DNA from: Parachlorella kessleri
Taxonomy: Eukaryota; Chlorophyta; Trebouxiophyceae; Chlorellales; Chlorellaceae
Assembly: GCA_001598975.1 (NCBI GenBank)
Contig: BBXU01000913.1
Location: 62,001 to 126,000, forward strand
Reading direction: 5' to 3'
DNA length: 64,000 bases
Numbering within the stretch: position 1 is the first letter of the stretch; each line of letters opens with the position of its first letter. This document shows, piece by piece, positions 46,817 through 58,383 of this stretch. The position numbers and the translations under genes were made by a program. The notes under the pieces were generated by a model. That model was not told where the DNA came from and ran no database searches. It was given only the letters and a program-made list of their open reading frames with translations.

Positions 46817-49265
46817 CTACCCTGCATATGGCCTCTCTGTGCTGCAGTCCACATTGCTGCCTGTGTCCACCCCCAGGATGGCGGCATAGCGTTGGAAGTA
46901 TGCTATGCGGTCCGCCGCCTGGGGAGGGGTGCTGAAGCCACACTCGATGCCACCATTGATGATGAGAGTGGTCCACCCAAAGCTTGGGGCACGCCCAGCT
47001 GCCACGTCATCCGCAGTGGGCTGGTACCTGCAAGGCAGTTGAAGGCAAGGAGCAGTACTTGCCATTACTTGAAGGTTGTTCCCCAGCTGTCATGGCTTAG
47101 CTGCACTCCCTGTCATCATGCTGAGATTCACGTGAGCTACATGTGACTGGGGTCTGCACATAACATGGTACCAAGGTGCCACCCAGTGGGTGACATCCAC
47201 GTGCAGAAGGTTGCCACACTTGCTCTTCTGAGCTCCTACAGCTACATGTGGCACAGCAACCAATCACCTGCCGATCATGACGTCATGGGCGGACGGCTTG
47301 GGGCTCTGGGGCGTCATCCAGAACCACAAGGCAGTCTTGAAGGACACGACCGGGTCAGAAGACACAAGGCCGGGGTTGTTGATAAGGTCTAGGCCCAGGG
47401 CCTGGCCAGCCAGTCCATAGCTGCACCACCGGGTTGTAGCAACTCAAATGACAAGTCAGCAACTCAAGGTGGTACTCAGCCCCCCAGCGGCAAGCCTGCC
47501 TGGTAGTGCAATGGGGTGTGATCCTTCCAGCACGAGCCAGCACAGGTGCGCGGAAGGCTTCTCTAGATGCACTTTGCAAAATCGAGCAGGGCCGGGGACA
47601 AGGGCAGGCAGCCGCTCACTTGTAGTTCCAGCTCAGCTGCAGGGGCCCCCGGCCGTGGTATGACTGGCCAGGGGTACAGGGCCATTGGGGAGTCGACGCG
47701 CAGTAGTTGGAGCCCACGTTGCCGTTGCCCTCCTCTTTAAAGCACAGGCCCCAGGCCTGGGCACCATCTGGCGCGGTGGTCCACCCCCCGGTGGTCTCAT
47801 GGCTGCACAAAGCAATAATGCATGGCTTCAAGTCAGCTGCAAGGTGGTTGGACCCAGGCTCCCTGTCCAGACTGTTTAGAGTTGACCAGGGCGGTGCACT
47901 TGCAGCACAGAAGGGAGGGCTCATGCTTGGAGTTGGTATAAGCGGCAGCAAGCTGTGTGCATTTGCCATGCCAGAGTGCTGTGCTGCCTGCGCCGCCACG
48001 TGCATCTTTTGCCGTCGGCCAGAGGGGGGGAGGGTCACCTGGCCTGGGCTAGGAAGGCTGCCAGCTCACGCCTGTTGCTGGCGTCATCGCCCTCGGAGGC
48101 AAAGCCGGGGAAGGCCTGGGTAGCCGCCACAAAGGCATCGTAGGTGTAGAAGCCGGCACCGGCGCAGGCAGGGTCGTTGGTGTGCTTGAAGATGTCAGCC
48201 CACAGCGCTGGGGCGATGTAGCGCTCTACACTGGCAACAGGGTTGGCGGGGACGGGGGTCGGGGTGACAGCTGGGGCAGGCGTCGGGTTGGCTGGCACTG
48301 GTGTGGCAGGGGTTGGGGCGGCTGGAGTCGGGGTGGCTGGCACTGGTGTAGCAGGGGTTGGGGCGGCTGGAGTCGGGGTGGCTGGCACTGGTGTGGCAGG
48401 GGTTGGGGCGGCTGGAGTCGGGGTGGCTGGCACTCGTGTGGCAGGGGTTGGGGCGGCTGGCTGAGGCTGAATATTGCCACCTGCAATGCCAACAGAGCAC
48501 CCAGCGCTTCGGCAGTATAACAGCAATCTCGATTTCGTCACGGTGCGCAAGTTTGCCAGTTTGGCCTGCGAGTGCAGCACCGTGAACTCCTAATGATACT
48601 GTCAAATCCAAGCGGCATTCCCTGTGGGCAAAGGCATGCGTCAGGCTCTCGCCTGGTGTGGGTACCGGGGTGCCTCCGCAGGGGACATTGGCAGGCCAGT
48701 CACAGGTTTGAATGGCGTCGTTGAACCTCAGGCCGGCACTGCAGGGCTTGTAGTAGGCCTCCGTGGCGGAGACACACCAGAAGTATGCCTGCAAGTGGCA
48801 GTGGGCTTCCCTTTTAGCCTTACGGATGAGGGTGCTTTCCCTCATGGTGCTGGTGTGCAGCTGATGCAACAGAAGTATGCAAGAGCAAGTGGGCGAGGGC
48901 TGTGCCAGGGCTCACCTTAAAAGTGCCTTAATGGACACCTGACTATGCATGCTCAACGAGTTGTACTGCGGCAAGCTTACAAAAAGCGGCCCCGCCCCTG
49001 GATCCCCCTACCTGGCAACCTGCAGCCGTGTCTGCAAACATACCCGGGGTCCCCTTGCTTGCACAGAAGGCCAGCGGGGGTGTGACCTGCGCTATAGCAG
49101 AAGGTCACGAGTCAGGCGTGCCAATTTGGCTTAGCTTAGTGAAGTGAGTACTGCGCAATATGAAGCAGTGCTGCTACTCACTTGTCGCAGCCTTCGCCCA
49201 GTAGATGGCAAGGCCAGCGCTGCTAGTGACAGCGTGAGCAGAAGGCCCCAGCACGTTTGTGCCAT
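46817..49265 (-). CDS. Secreted GH19 chitinase with CBM14 domain and PT-rich linker (copy B)
   Basis: Seven exons on the - strand with the same structure as copy A: 49265-49182, 49086-49012, 48788-48653, 48480-48039, 47802-47620, 47420-47268 and 47027-46817, giving 427 residues. The signal peptide is nearly identical to copy A. The CBM14 domain keeps all six cysteines. The linker is 42 residues shorter, built on [15 protein letters not shown] units. The GH19 domain keeps HETTGGW (Glu248), [13 protein letters not shown] and INGGIECG; lengths of exons 1, 2, 3, 5 and 6 equal those of copy A. Exon 5 has [10 protein letters not shown] where A has [10 protein letters not shown], so substrate preference could differ. 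The GC donor of intron 3 is kept (CCAG then GCGAGA). Open frames throughout indicate a functional paralogue. Confidence 0.92.
48286..48460 (-). repeat. 45-bp coding minisatellite, chitinase B linker
   Basis: Between three and four 45-base units encode the [15 protein letters not shown] linker repeats of chitinase B. One unit carries a Pro-to-Arg change (ATRVPA) at the N-terminal end. Confidence 0.85.
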
Positions 49266-50258
49266 CTCGAGTTTCTTCCAAGGAGTGGGAAGGAGTTACC
49301 AAGCCACAAGGAGCACTGCTGAGACGGCGTGAGTACAGCGAGGGGACGGGCGGCGGTGTCACTGGCGCACTCGACGAAGTGTTGTTCCTCTAGAAGGGCA
49401 AGCTTCAAGGACACTGTATTCGTTGGAGGCCAGAGCGCCTTTTGAGAAGAGTGGGCGCCGCGACGCTGGCAACCGCCGGCAGCCGCTGGCGTGCCCGGGT
49501 GCCGGCATCGAGGGCTGCGTCTTCCATCCGACGCGCGCCAGTACGGTGAAATTTGAAAAGGGATTTGTTAGCAGTCAGTAAGAGGCAGTACGCCCTACTC
49601 TGAAGACCCAATTGGGAATCCAGGGCGCAAGCGCCACCTTTACAACACTCGCAAGGGGAACGTGTCCCCTTCCTCTGGAGCTGGAATGAAGGAGAATAAG
49701 ATATGCCGAGCAGCAAACATGAGGGTAACCGCAACCATGTAGCCGATCATCTCGCTCACAAGTCACAGGCAACAACAGGGTCCAGCATCGCAACAACCAG
49801 GTGCAGTGAAGTAACATGTAATATGAAGTTGAGGAATACTTGGCTTTAAGTCTTCAGAACATAGGGGGTCCCGTCAACCTGGCACCCAAAATAACCGCAG
49901 CCAGGAGCAGAGCACGCAGTGACCCAAGGATTATTATCGTACTATCACAAGGTAAGTATCCCAACAACCCCAAGTACATACAGCTGAAAACCAAAAGGAA
50001 CGCGCCTGGGGCCGTGTTCCCTGTTTCACACGCGCATGCATCACGAGAGCCATCCCGGTCAAGGCAAGTCAATCCACCCGAAGCAACCAGCAAAGTGTAG
50101 CCCTGGCGGACCCTAGTTTCGGGACACACAGCGATAGGATATGTCAATCCTGGTAGAGCATCTCAGCTCAGGCTGGAGAACCACTGTTCGATAGGAATGC
50201 CTTCAAAAAAAACCTGTGTCAGCAACCCCACAAACCTGTAACCCTCCAGCGACCCACA
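49266..50258. promoter_or_regulatory. Upstream region of chitinase B / 3' flank of CAMTA-like gene
   Basis: No gene is recognised. It aligns with 45106-46030. It must hold the chitinase B promoter and, since both flanking genes are on the - strand, the CAMTA-like transcript end. The conserved block 49876-50008 is the best-kept part. Confidence 0.45.
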
Positions 50259-50263
50259 TTACA
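50259..50263 (-). promoter_or_regulatory. Candidate TGTAA polyadenylation signal, CAMTA-like gene
   Basis: TGTAA on the - strand (TTACA on +) 58 bases after the CAMTA-like stop codon. It supports a real transcript end here rather than a missed downstream exon. Copy 1 has no TTACA at the same place. Confidence 0.5.
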
Positions 50264-50320
50264 CCGCCAGCCAGCTCTGCACAATGACAAGCTGCCACAA
50301 CCACCTGCCCTTCACAAAGT

Positions 50321-53300
50321 TCACTGCTGAGCAAGCAGGGCCACATCAGCGCGATACTCGAACACGCTCCCTCCCCCTTCCTTGTCTACGGCCTCAAATG
50401 GCAGCGCTGGCTTTGGGCTGGTGGCAGCAACTCGCAGGGTGACCGTGCCAGGCAGCGGCGCTGGCGGGATGGTGCAGCGCAGCACGCCAGGGATGACCTG
50501 GTCCGCTACGGCACGCCGGGATCCAAACCAGACGCTCAAGGGTGCCGGTGGCGCGGTGACGTCCTCTACAGACTTGGCACTGGCACAGCTGGGGCTACTG
50601 CCCGGTGGGATTCTGCCGGAGAGGGTCCCTGCAGGCACCCAGTGTCGCAGGGAATCCAAAAAATCAGGCTTTTGCTGCCACTATCTGTGATGGAAGGTCG
50701 CCTCAGCTGGCCCACAGCAAGCAGTCGCACACCACAAAGCTGAGTCAAAGGAGCACCGGGGTTTAAACTCACAGCTGGGCTACCGCTACAGCGGCACATC
50801 AAAAGTATCCTGTGCCCAGCATGTGCCTGCTGCCGCCGCCAAGCCTTGCACAACCACCACATGGGACACGACTGGCACAGCGTGGCTGATTCACAGACGA
50901 GCAGCCCGTGCAGCATCATGCTCCACGGCTGCACCCACCCCACCGCACCTGTGATGATCATTTTCGACCCCCCCTGGACAAAGTCCCAGCTGGGGGTGAA
51001 GTCGGTGATTACAAAGCCGACCTCAGCATGCTCAACGGCCTCCCCATCCACGCATGTAGCTTCCCTACCGTGCACGCCCTCCACCTGCTCCTGCCCCTGC
51101 CCCTGGCCAGCCTGCTGCCCAACCTGCAAGCTGCCCGGCTGCGGCTGCGGTAGCCGCGACAGCGCGGGCGCCGTGCTTGGTGCACCTGTCTGTTCACCAG
51201 GCTGCGGCGGCTGCCCTGCCTGCTGCGCCTCCTCCTGCTGCTGAGGCTGCACCTGAGCCTCATCTGCCAGGGGCATGTCAACGGGGTCACCAAGCCCCTC
51301 TGCCTGGCCAGGCTTGGCTGCTTCAACCGCCATGGCCTCCCCACCTTGCAGGGACTCCTCAACCGCAGCGCTGCCGGTCGCCTCCTGTTGCTGCTGCTGC
51401 TCCGGTTCCTGCAGCCCAGGCTGCTGCTGACCTGGTTCCTGCGGGCCGAGCTCCTGCTGCGGCCGCTGCTCCTTCTCTTCATTAGGTAATGCCTGCTCTC
51501 GTGGCTGATGGCCAGGCAGGGACGGCGCGTCCCTCCCAGGTGCAGGCGGTGGGCTGCCGGGAGACGCCTGCTGCGCCGCGGCTTGCGGGGACTCGTCACT
51601 GTCCATTGGCTCCCCCTGTGACTCCTGATGGGGTACCTGCACATGTCCAGGGGCAGAGTACCCCTCTGTCTTTTGCACTGCTGACACCTGGTGTCACCTG
51701 GAGTCAGACCTCAACCAGGCGCAGAAGCAGTGTGCAAACACGAACAATCAGCGGCGCCGCCCATTTGCCCTTCCTGCTGACTGCACGCGACAAGGACAGC
51801 GCCATGCACTGGCATGCCGCTGCACTGGGGTATGGACTATGCCTCAGGAAGGATGCAGTCCAATAGCAGCACAAGCAGACACGCGGCTCACTTTCCAGCG
51901 TGCCTGGCCGTCCTAACTTGTTAAAGCCACGAGCAACACTTCAGGCACCAGCAGCCTCCTCCCGGGCAGTGGGCACCCACCTGCTCACGGCCGGCACCAC
52001 CCGCAGCGCCGCTGGGGCCATCCTGTTGTTGCTGCTGCTCCTCCCCCTCGTCCGCAGGGAGGGTGTTCCCCCCTCCGCTGCAACCCTCCTCCTTTACCCC
52101 ACCGACCCGCCGCCCCTCATCCTCGTTGGGCGGCTCCACCTTCACCTCCAACTTCTCCTCCTGCTCAGCCTTGCCCCCCTCCTCCTGCTGCTGCTGCGAG
52201 GGCTGCGGGTGCGGCTGGCTGATGGTGGTGGCTGACGTGCCGCGGGTGGTGGACACCAGCTGCTCAATCACGTCAGAGCCCACGGTGCCGCTCTCCACGA
52301 GGTGCTGGATGACCTGAGGATGAGTCATCCAGGTCCGGCATCAGTAGCAGAGAGCTCAGCCCAACATGCAAGCTCGCCCCGAAGACAAGGTGTGGCTCCC
52401 CAGGTTACTTTGGGGAACAATATCCTGGGGCGACAGTCAAGCCAGCACTCAGACTGGCCTCCTGCCTCCCTGCCCTCCGCAGCTGCACTACGTGCAGTCG
52501 ATATGAAGGTCCGCCCCTTTAACATCAAAGAACAAGACATTAAAAGTGAGAGCCGCGCCTCACCTCGTCCGAAAGGTCCTTTAGCCCAAGTACAACTCTA
52601 CGCTATCCAAATTGCGGCAAAATGGCGACGTTCAAGGGAACTATCAGAGGTAGTCCCACCTGATCTTTTAGGTCGTTCAGCTGGCGGATCAGCGCCAGCG
52701 CATGCAGCTGCGACGCGTTGCTGCTCTCTGGCGACGCCAGGCCCCCAAGCCCTGCGGCCGAGCCCTCCTGCCGCGGCGGGTGGTGCAAGTGCGGCGCCTG
52801 CTGCGGCGTGTCGATGGACATCTCGCGCCGCAGGCTGCGCAGGCTGGCCTCCTTGCCGCCTGCCGTGCCCGCTTCGCCTGCTGCGGCAGCGGCGTGCGGC
52901 GGCGATGCCGCCGCTGCCGCAGCGCCCTGCGGCGCGCGGGTGTGCGGCGGCGGGTGCTGCTGCACCCAGGCCTCCTCCACCAGGCTGCCACCGCCCAGCT
53001 GCTCAATCATGGTTGGCACAGACGTGTCCTGCAGGCGGGCAGGGAGAGTGTCAGAGGAAGAGGCGCGTGCTTACAGCCAGCTAGGAAGTTTAAGCCGTCA
53101 AAGAGTGGGAGGCGACAGGGTGAGGCACAACCACACCTGCGTTGTTTCATGTTTTGCGCTCTCTTGCATGTTTGCATTACAGCAGTTGAGCCTTCTGGAG
53201 AGCTGACGTATGTGCAAACTAAATGCGCAGGTTGAAAACTCCCACAGCCATGCGACTACGGAGGTCCAGCAGGCAGTCCAGACTCTTGACAGACACAGCC

Positions 53301-56300
53301 AACGGCACCATGCAGGTCACAGCACGGCTTTCAGGTTTGACGGACATCTAGAAGCCCAAGAACCCAGCAGGTGCATCTCGCCACCCACCGTCTCCATACT
53401 GAGACGCCGCTGGAAGCGAGCCTGCTGCAGGGCGGCCTCGCGCCGGTCGTGCCCCAGCGCAGCCGCAGCTGCGGCGAGGGCATCGGCGCGGCCCTGAATA
53501 GCACCGGTGCCGCCAAACCGAGCAGCAGCCTGGGCATGCAGCGGGGGGTTGTCTGACGAGGGCCGCTGCTGCTGGCCCTGCCGGCTGGCAGGCCGCGGCG
53601 GCCCGTCCGCTGCCGCTGCCCGGCCGGCTGCTGGGCCCGCTGTGCCTGCTGCCGGCCTCTGGGCGAACGACTCCTGCTTCTCCAGCAGGCGCTGCCAGGC
53701 AGCCAGCTGCTGGGCCTGCTGGGCTGCCGCCGCGCGGTCCTGAGCATGGAAGGCCCCTGCTGGGCCGGCGTCGCCGGCTGCCGTCTCTGGTCCCCCACCC
53801 GGGGACGCGCTCCGCGGCACAGTCGCGACACCCTCAGCTCTCAGCGGCAGGCTGCGCTCTGCCCCGCTTCCAACACCCTCAGCGGCCATGGAGGCGGCCC
53901 CGCCAGCGCCCCTGCTGCCGCCGCCCTCACCCACCCGCTCACTTTGCTCCTGCTCGTCGCCCTCGGGGATGCCCTCCTGACGTGGCGAGGCGCCCTGCTG
54001 AGCCTGCTTCTGGCGCAGCCGCGCCAGGATGGCACCCGCATCGGATGCCGAGGCCGGCCGCTGCAGCTGCTGCTGCTGTGCTGCCGCAAAGCTGTGGTCG
54101 CCGCTGAGGCCTTCCAGCAGGGCGGCCCGGCCCTGGGCAGAAGCCGCGGTGCTCATGAGCCGGAACAGGTTCTGCAGCACGGCCAAGCGGCAGCACAACC
54201 ACTTGCACGACAGGGCGGCTGTGGCAGGTGAAGGGCTTGGCACGCCAGCGCGTGGTGTACCGGGTGTCTCCTGGCAGCTCTGTGCAGGTGCTGGCTGCCG
54301 TGCTTGCAGTCCCGAAGTTGACGTTCAGTCCTGGGCCCGACACCATTCCATGGTGAGCTGCTCTGATGCACTAGCAGGGGTGCACGTCGGCTGCCCAAGC
54401 AAGCTCACAGCTACCACCAACCACAACCACAACAACACCCACACCTGCACACCCACACACCCACTCTCCACTAAGCTCCCCGCCTCTCCAGCCGGGATAA
54501 GAAACCCACCTCACCTTCCAGTCATCATTAAAAAACACTACCGCACCTTCCAGTCCGGCATCCCCTGGTCCGAGCCCAGCCCGCCCGGCGCCGAACCCCC
54601 CGCAAGCGCCATGTCCAGCGGCGGGATGTCCAGCTGCGGCTGGCGCCAGCTGGGCGCCTGCCGTGCCTGCTGCGCGTGCTGCGCCGCGCCCGGCAGCGCT
54701 GCGAGCACCGCCTCCACCTGCGACAGCAGCGCCCGGTTGGCGGCGGCCGCCGCCTGGTCCGGCCCCCGCTCCTGCTGCTGCGCCTGCTGGGCCAGCCCCA
54801 GGCTGCTGCCCAGGCTCGTGCCGCTGTACTCGCTCCACTGCTGGAGCAGGCGGTACATCATGGAGCTGGGGCGCTGCTGGGCCTGCTGCGGCTGCTGCGC
54901 TGCTGCCGAGGAGGACAGCTGCTGTGCCTGGTGGTGCTCCAGGCTCTGCTCAAGCTCTGCTAGGAACTGGCAGATGGAGCCCTCGGGATTGTACCGCGAC
55001 AGGCCCAGCGACATCTGCACAGCAGCGGCGCCAAGCAGATGTCTAGAAACGGCGCAGGGCAACATAGAACAGGGCTGGCTGGCCAAGGAGGCGGTGTAGA
55101 TTAGGCCCACTTTGTACGTGAAGCTAAGGGGGCAGGGGGTCCTCCAGTGCAACAGCAGCGCGCATGTGCAGGGTAGCTTGCCTGCAGGTGTACGCAGGAT
55201 ACCTAGCCCGACAACCATCTCGCATGTCAGCCTCGATGGTCACTGGTGGTACACAACAGGCTCCCTTTCAAAGCCATGCATGCCCTACCAACCCTACACA
55301 CAGCATACAGCCACCCAGAGCGCGCCAGCACCCCAGCCGGCATCACAACCCGACACCACAAGAGCCACTCACCTGTGGAAAGAGGCGCTGTGGGTCCCCA
55401 TCCGTCCCCAGGCTGAGTGACTGCAGCAGCGAACGGGCGTGGGGCGGCAGGCCGTTTTGCGGCCCAAACATCCCCGGCTGCTGGCTCAGCCCCGCCCCCG
55501 CAAGCAGCCCCGGGCTGCGGTGGTCCTGGGGAGGAGACGCCCTCCCGAAGGGAGCCCCCGGGCCGGGACCGCCCCCCCCCGCCGCTGCTGCCCTCAGCTC
55601 TGGGGCGCCCTCAAAGCCGCGCTGCCGCTGCTGGCCGTACTCCTGGAACCAGGGCTGCCAGGCGTGGTGCGAAGGGAAGCTGAAGCCCCCCTGGTTGCCG
55701 GGCAGCGGCCCGCCCAGCGCCTGCTGCGCTTGCGCCCGGGCGGCCGCTGCTGCGGCCACCGCATAGTGCGGGTGCAGGCCTCCCAGCTGGCCGGCCGCGA
55801 GGGACGGCAGCCCGCTCCCCCCTGGCGACAGCGCCTGTAGGTCAGCCAGGGAAGGGTGGCCGTCGAGGGCCCCGCTGGGCCCGCCCTGCTGCTGCAGGCT
55901 GCCGCTCAGCTCCAGCTCACCTTCCCCCAAGCCCCCGCTGGAGGGCCGGCGGGCCCGCCTGGCCAGGCCCCCTGCCGCTGAGGCCACCCCACCCACACCC
56001 CTGTCGTACCCGCCTCCCGCCTGCTCCTGCTCCTGCTCCTGGCCGGGGGGAGACCCCCCAAGGCCAGAACCCTCTGCTGCCCGCCGCTGCTGGCCCCGCT
56101 GACCTTGTCTTTCCCCGCCCTGCCTGGAAGCTGCCACCAGCCCAACAGAGCCCGGCATGGCCGACCCACCCCCGACGGCTGCCAGCCCCGCCTGCTGCGG
56201 GGCCGGCGGCCGCGCCTGCTGTAGGGCTGCCAGGTCGTTGACGGAGCCCTGCTGTATGGGGTGGGGCGGGGCAGCCCTGGAGCTGCTGCAGTTGAGGTAG

Positions 56301-57965
56301 TGCACAAGCACAATGTGCTCCTTGGCCTCGTTCAGAAGCCAGTAGCAGCGCCGCTGCAGCAGAGCGGAAACAGGGAGCGTAGGGGGGCAGCTGATCCAAT
56401 GTCCCAAAACAAACTATTCGCAGGGCCACAGGCGCACGCAAGCTCTTGCACTAGTGGTGTGTGCGTAGAAGTGATGAGCTTAAGAGGTAGAAGACCCTTC
56501 ACCCTAACCCTAACACTGAAGCAGACAATGGAGAAAGGGCGGGCCAGCGGCAACGGCTCCCAGGGGCGGGGCCTGCACAAGTAAGAACCCACTTCAGTCG
56601 ACCCCCAACCCTCAGCTTAGCACTGGCACTTTCTCAGCACGGCAGAGCATGGTGACGAGTCATGCAAACCCTTTATTACCTGCAGCCCGTCGTCCTGATC
56701 GGCATGGGCATAGTAGCAGTTCAAGACCTCCTCATTCCCCACTGCAAAGGCACAGGCACCCAGGAAGGCGACACATTGCTGATCAGCTCTCCAAGAGTTA
56801 GCCGGCTGGGGCCACACCCATGCTTGCTTGCCCAACCCTGGCTTCCTGTGCGACTCCCTACACTGGCTAAGAGCCCCGCCCAAAGGCACCAACATCTGGT
56901 CAGCTCTTGTGTGTAGGCTAAGTGGTGCTACAACAGCGCACCCCGCTGACCAGGTCGACCTTCAGCAAACTCTCTCGGAAATCATTCTGGCGCAGGCTTA
57001 CGAACCACAGCGAGGGCAAAGTCACAGCCTATGTAGCAGCGAAATCACCACCCACCCGGTGTGTCTCTGCCAAACACATCCCCCAGGCAACTACTCCTTG
57101 CACCCCCCATGGCCTGAGCCGTGCATCTGCCAGAAGCTGGAGCAGTGGCTCAAAGCCAGGGCCCACAAAAACCCCCACCTTTGAGCTTCTCATGGGTCTC
57201 CCGCACTGTCTTCCCGTCGGCCTTCTTCCGCCAGTTGTGGCCATCCTTGCGGAAGAAGCGGCACTCCTTGCGGTTGAACAAGTAGAGAGTGCCCCCTGCA
57301 GATGGCGCAAGCAGCTGCCACCTAAACCCCGGGCAGACCAAAGCTGCAAGACCCAGGCCAGTTACCATAGCAGGCCAGGCCGGCACAGGGCAACTAGGCC
57401 GCTGGTTGCTAGTGCCAAAGCCCCTTTCAAAGCTGCCCGCTGCTTCTTGGGTACTGCGTACCGCTCCCGGCCTCTAATAAGACCGCTGGCACCGCAGTGC
57501 TCGCAGTGTATGAGGGCTCAGCGCAGCCCCGCCTTGTGGTGCCCTCCTGCTCTTTGCAAGCCCCTGGGGGGCAGGACAACTGCGCAGGCGGGTGGGGCCT
57601 GTACCCGCCGCTGTTGTTCTGCCTTGGCCACAGCCACGCGGTACCAGCGCTAGCAAGCCAGGCTGTGCATGTGCCTGGCACTCACCCGCTGGCTGTACAG
57701 GGGGTTCGCTGCTGACTGCCAGTCGGTAGTGCCGAAAGTTTTCCAAGATGTCGACCACTTCCGGGTTCTGCAGCGGGGAAGTAGGGCCACATGCCGTTGT
57801 CTGACCGTGCTTATTCCCCACGCGCCTCACGCACGCGGCCCATCCCGGTACTGTCTTCACCTTGAGCCATGAGGCCCGCGCCTTTGCAATTATCTCTTTA
57901 ACTTGAGACGGGAGGGTCTCCAATGACCCGTCGAGCGGGCCAGCACCGCCCTTGCGCTCCATCAT
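50321..57965 (-). CDS. CAMTA-like transcription factor: CG-1 + TIG domains, no ankyrin or IQ
   Basis: Eleven exons on the - strand: 57965-57861, 57767-57686, 57295-57179, 56741-56680, 56353-55373, 55014-54547, 54171-53389, 53028-52660, 52313-51981, 51636-50949 and 50628-50321, giving 1431 residues. Residues about 25-145 form a complete CG-1 DNA-binding domain: VVDILENFRHYRLAV, GGTLYLFNRKECRFFRKDGH, NWRKKADGKTVRETHEKLK, LNCYYAHADQD, RRCYWLLNEAKEHIVLVHYL. About 1150 Gln/Ala/Gly/Ser-rich residues follow, resembling activation regions. The TIG domain begins near 1307 (FVITDFTPSWDFVQGGSKM) and ends with GSVFEYRADVALLAQQ and a stop. Canonical CAMTAs then carry ankyrin repeats, IQ motifs and a calmodulin-binding site; none is seen here. 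All exon phases agree. A TGTAA lies 58 bases after the stop. Its tail is inside the chitinase duplication. Confidence 0.87.
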
Positions 57966-58383
57966 GCAGTTATTTCAGCGCCGCTTTCATAGCAGGTCGT
58001 TCCTACGTGCTACTAGCTCATAAACACCATGCCGAGGTGTAATCCGTGGGAGGCTAGCTTTCGCAGATGCCCTCGTTCCTTGGTACGCGCTGTAAGTTAA
58101 AGGCACTTTTACAGACGGGTACCAACCCTGCTGGGTGGGCTGGTGAGGGGTTACAGCGAGATTACCGCATGCCAGGCCTCCCCCGAGTCTCCCGCGTCTG
58201 GACGACCGCGTGGACCGTGTCAACGGGGGTCGCACAGATGAATCTCGTTCCCCAGCCCCCAAAAAGAAAGTCAAACTGCGCACGGTCGCGTGCCAGCTCC
58301 AACTTCAACGGGCCATGCAGCCATGCTGCATATGGCCCGCCAAGCACACCCTCCTTCCCCTGAAACGGCTCAATGCACTGGCG
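57966..58383. other. Short interval between ATX3-like 3' end and CAMTA-like start
   Basis: About 420 bases hold the ATX3-like 3' UTR and the CAMTA-like promoter on the same strand. TGTAA on the - strand (58155-58151) lies 229 bases past the ATX3-like stop. Confidence 0.5.

Larger units (their letters stand above)
46174..50410. repeat. Tandem segmental duplication, copy 2
   Basis: Copy 2 of the chitinase-bearing duplication. It begins with the broken TruA-family exon, contains chitinase B and its upstream region, and ends inside the last exon of the intact CAMTA-like gene, where homology to copy 1 stops. It is about 0.4 kb shorter than copy 1, partly from the shorter linker minisatellite (126 bases) and indels in non-coding DNA. 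Confidence 0.85.

Noticed and set aside
50566..51687. Single 373-codon - strand protein read straight through the TIG region
   Set aside because: After the GGSKMIITG strand it reads into an intron; splicing at 50949 to 50628 restores the TIG domain.
56504..56518. CCCTAACCCTAA telomere-like repeat in a CAMTA-like intron, and a similar one near 60186
   Set aside because: Only two short units each, with no unusual flanking sequence; chance is enough to explain them.
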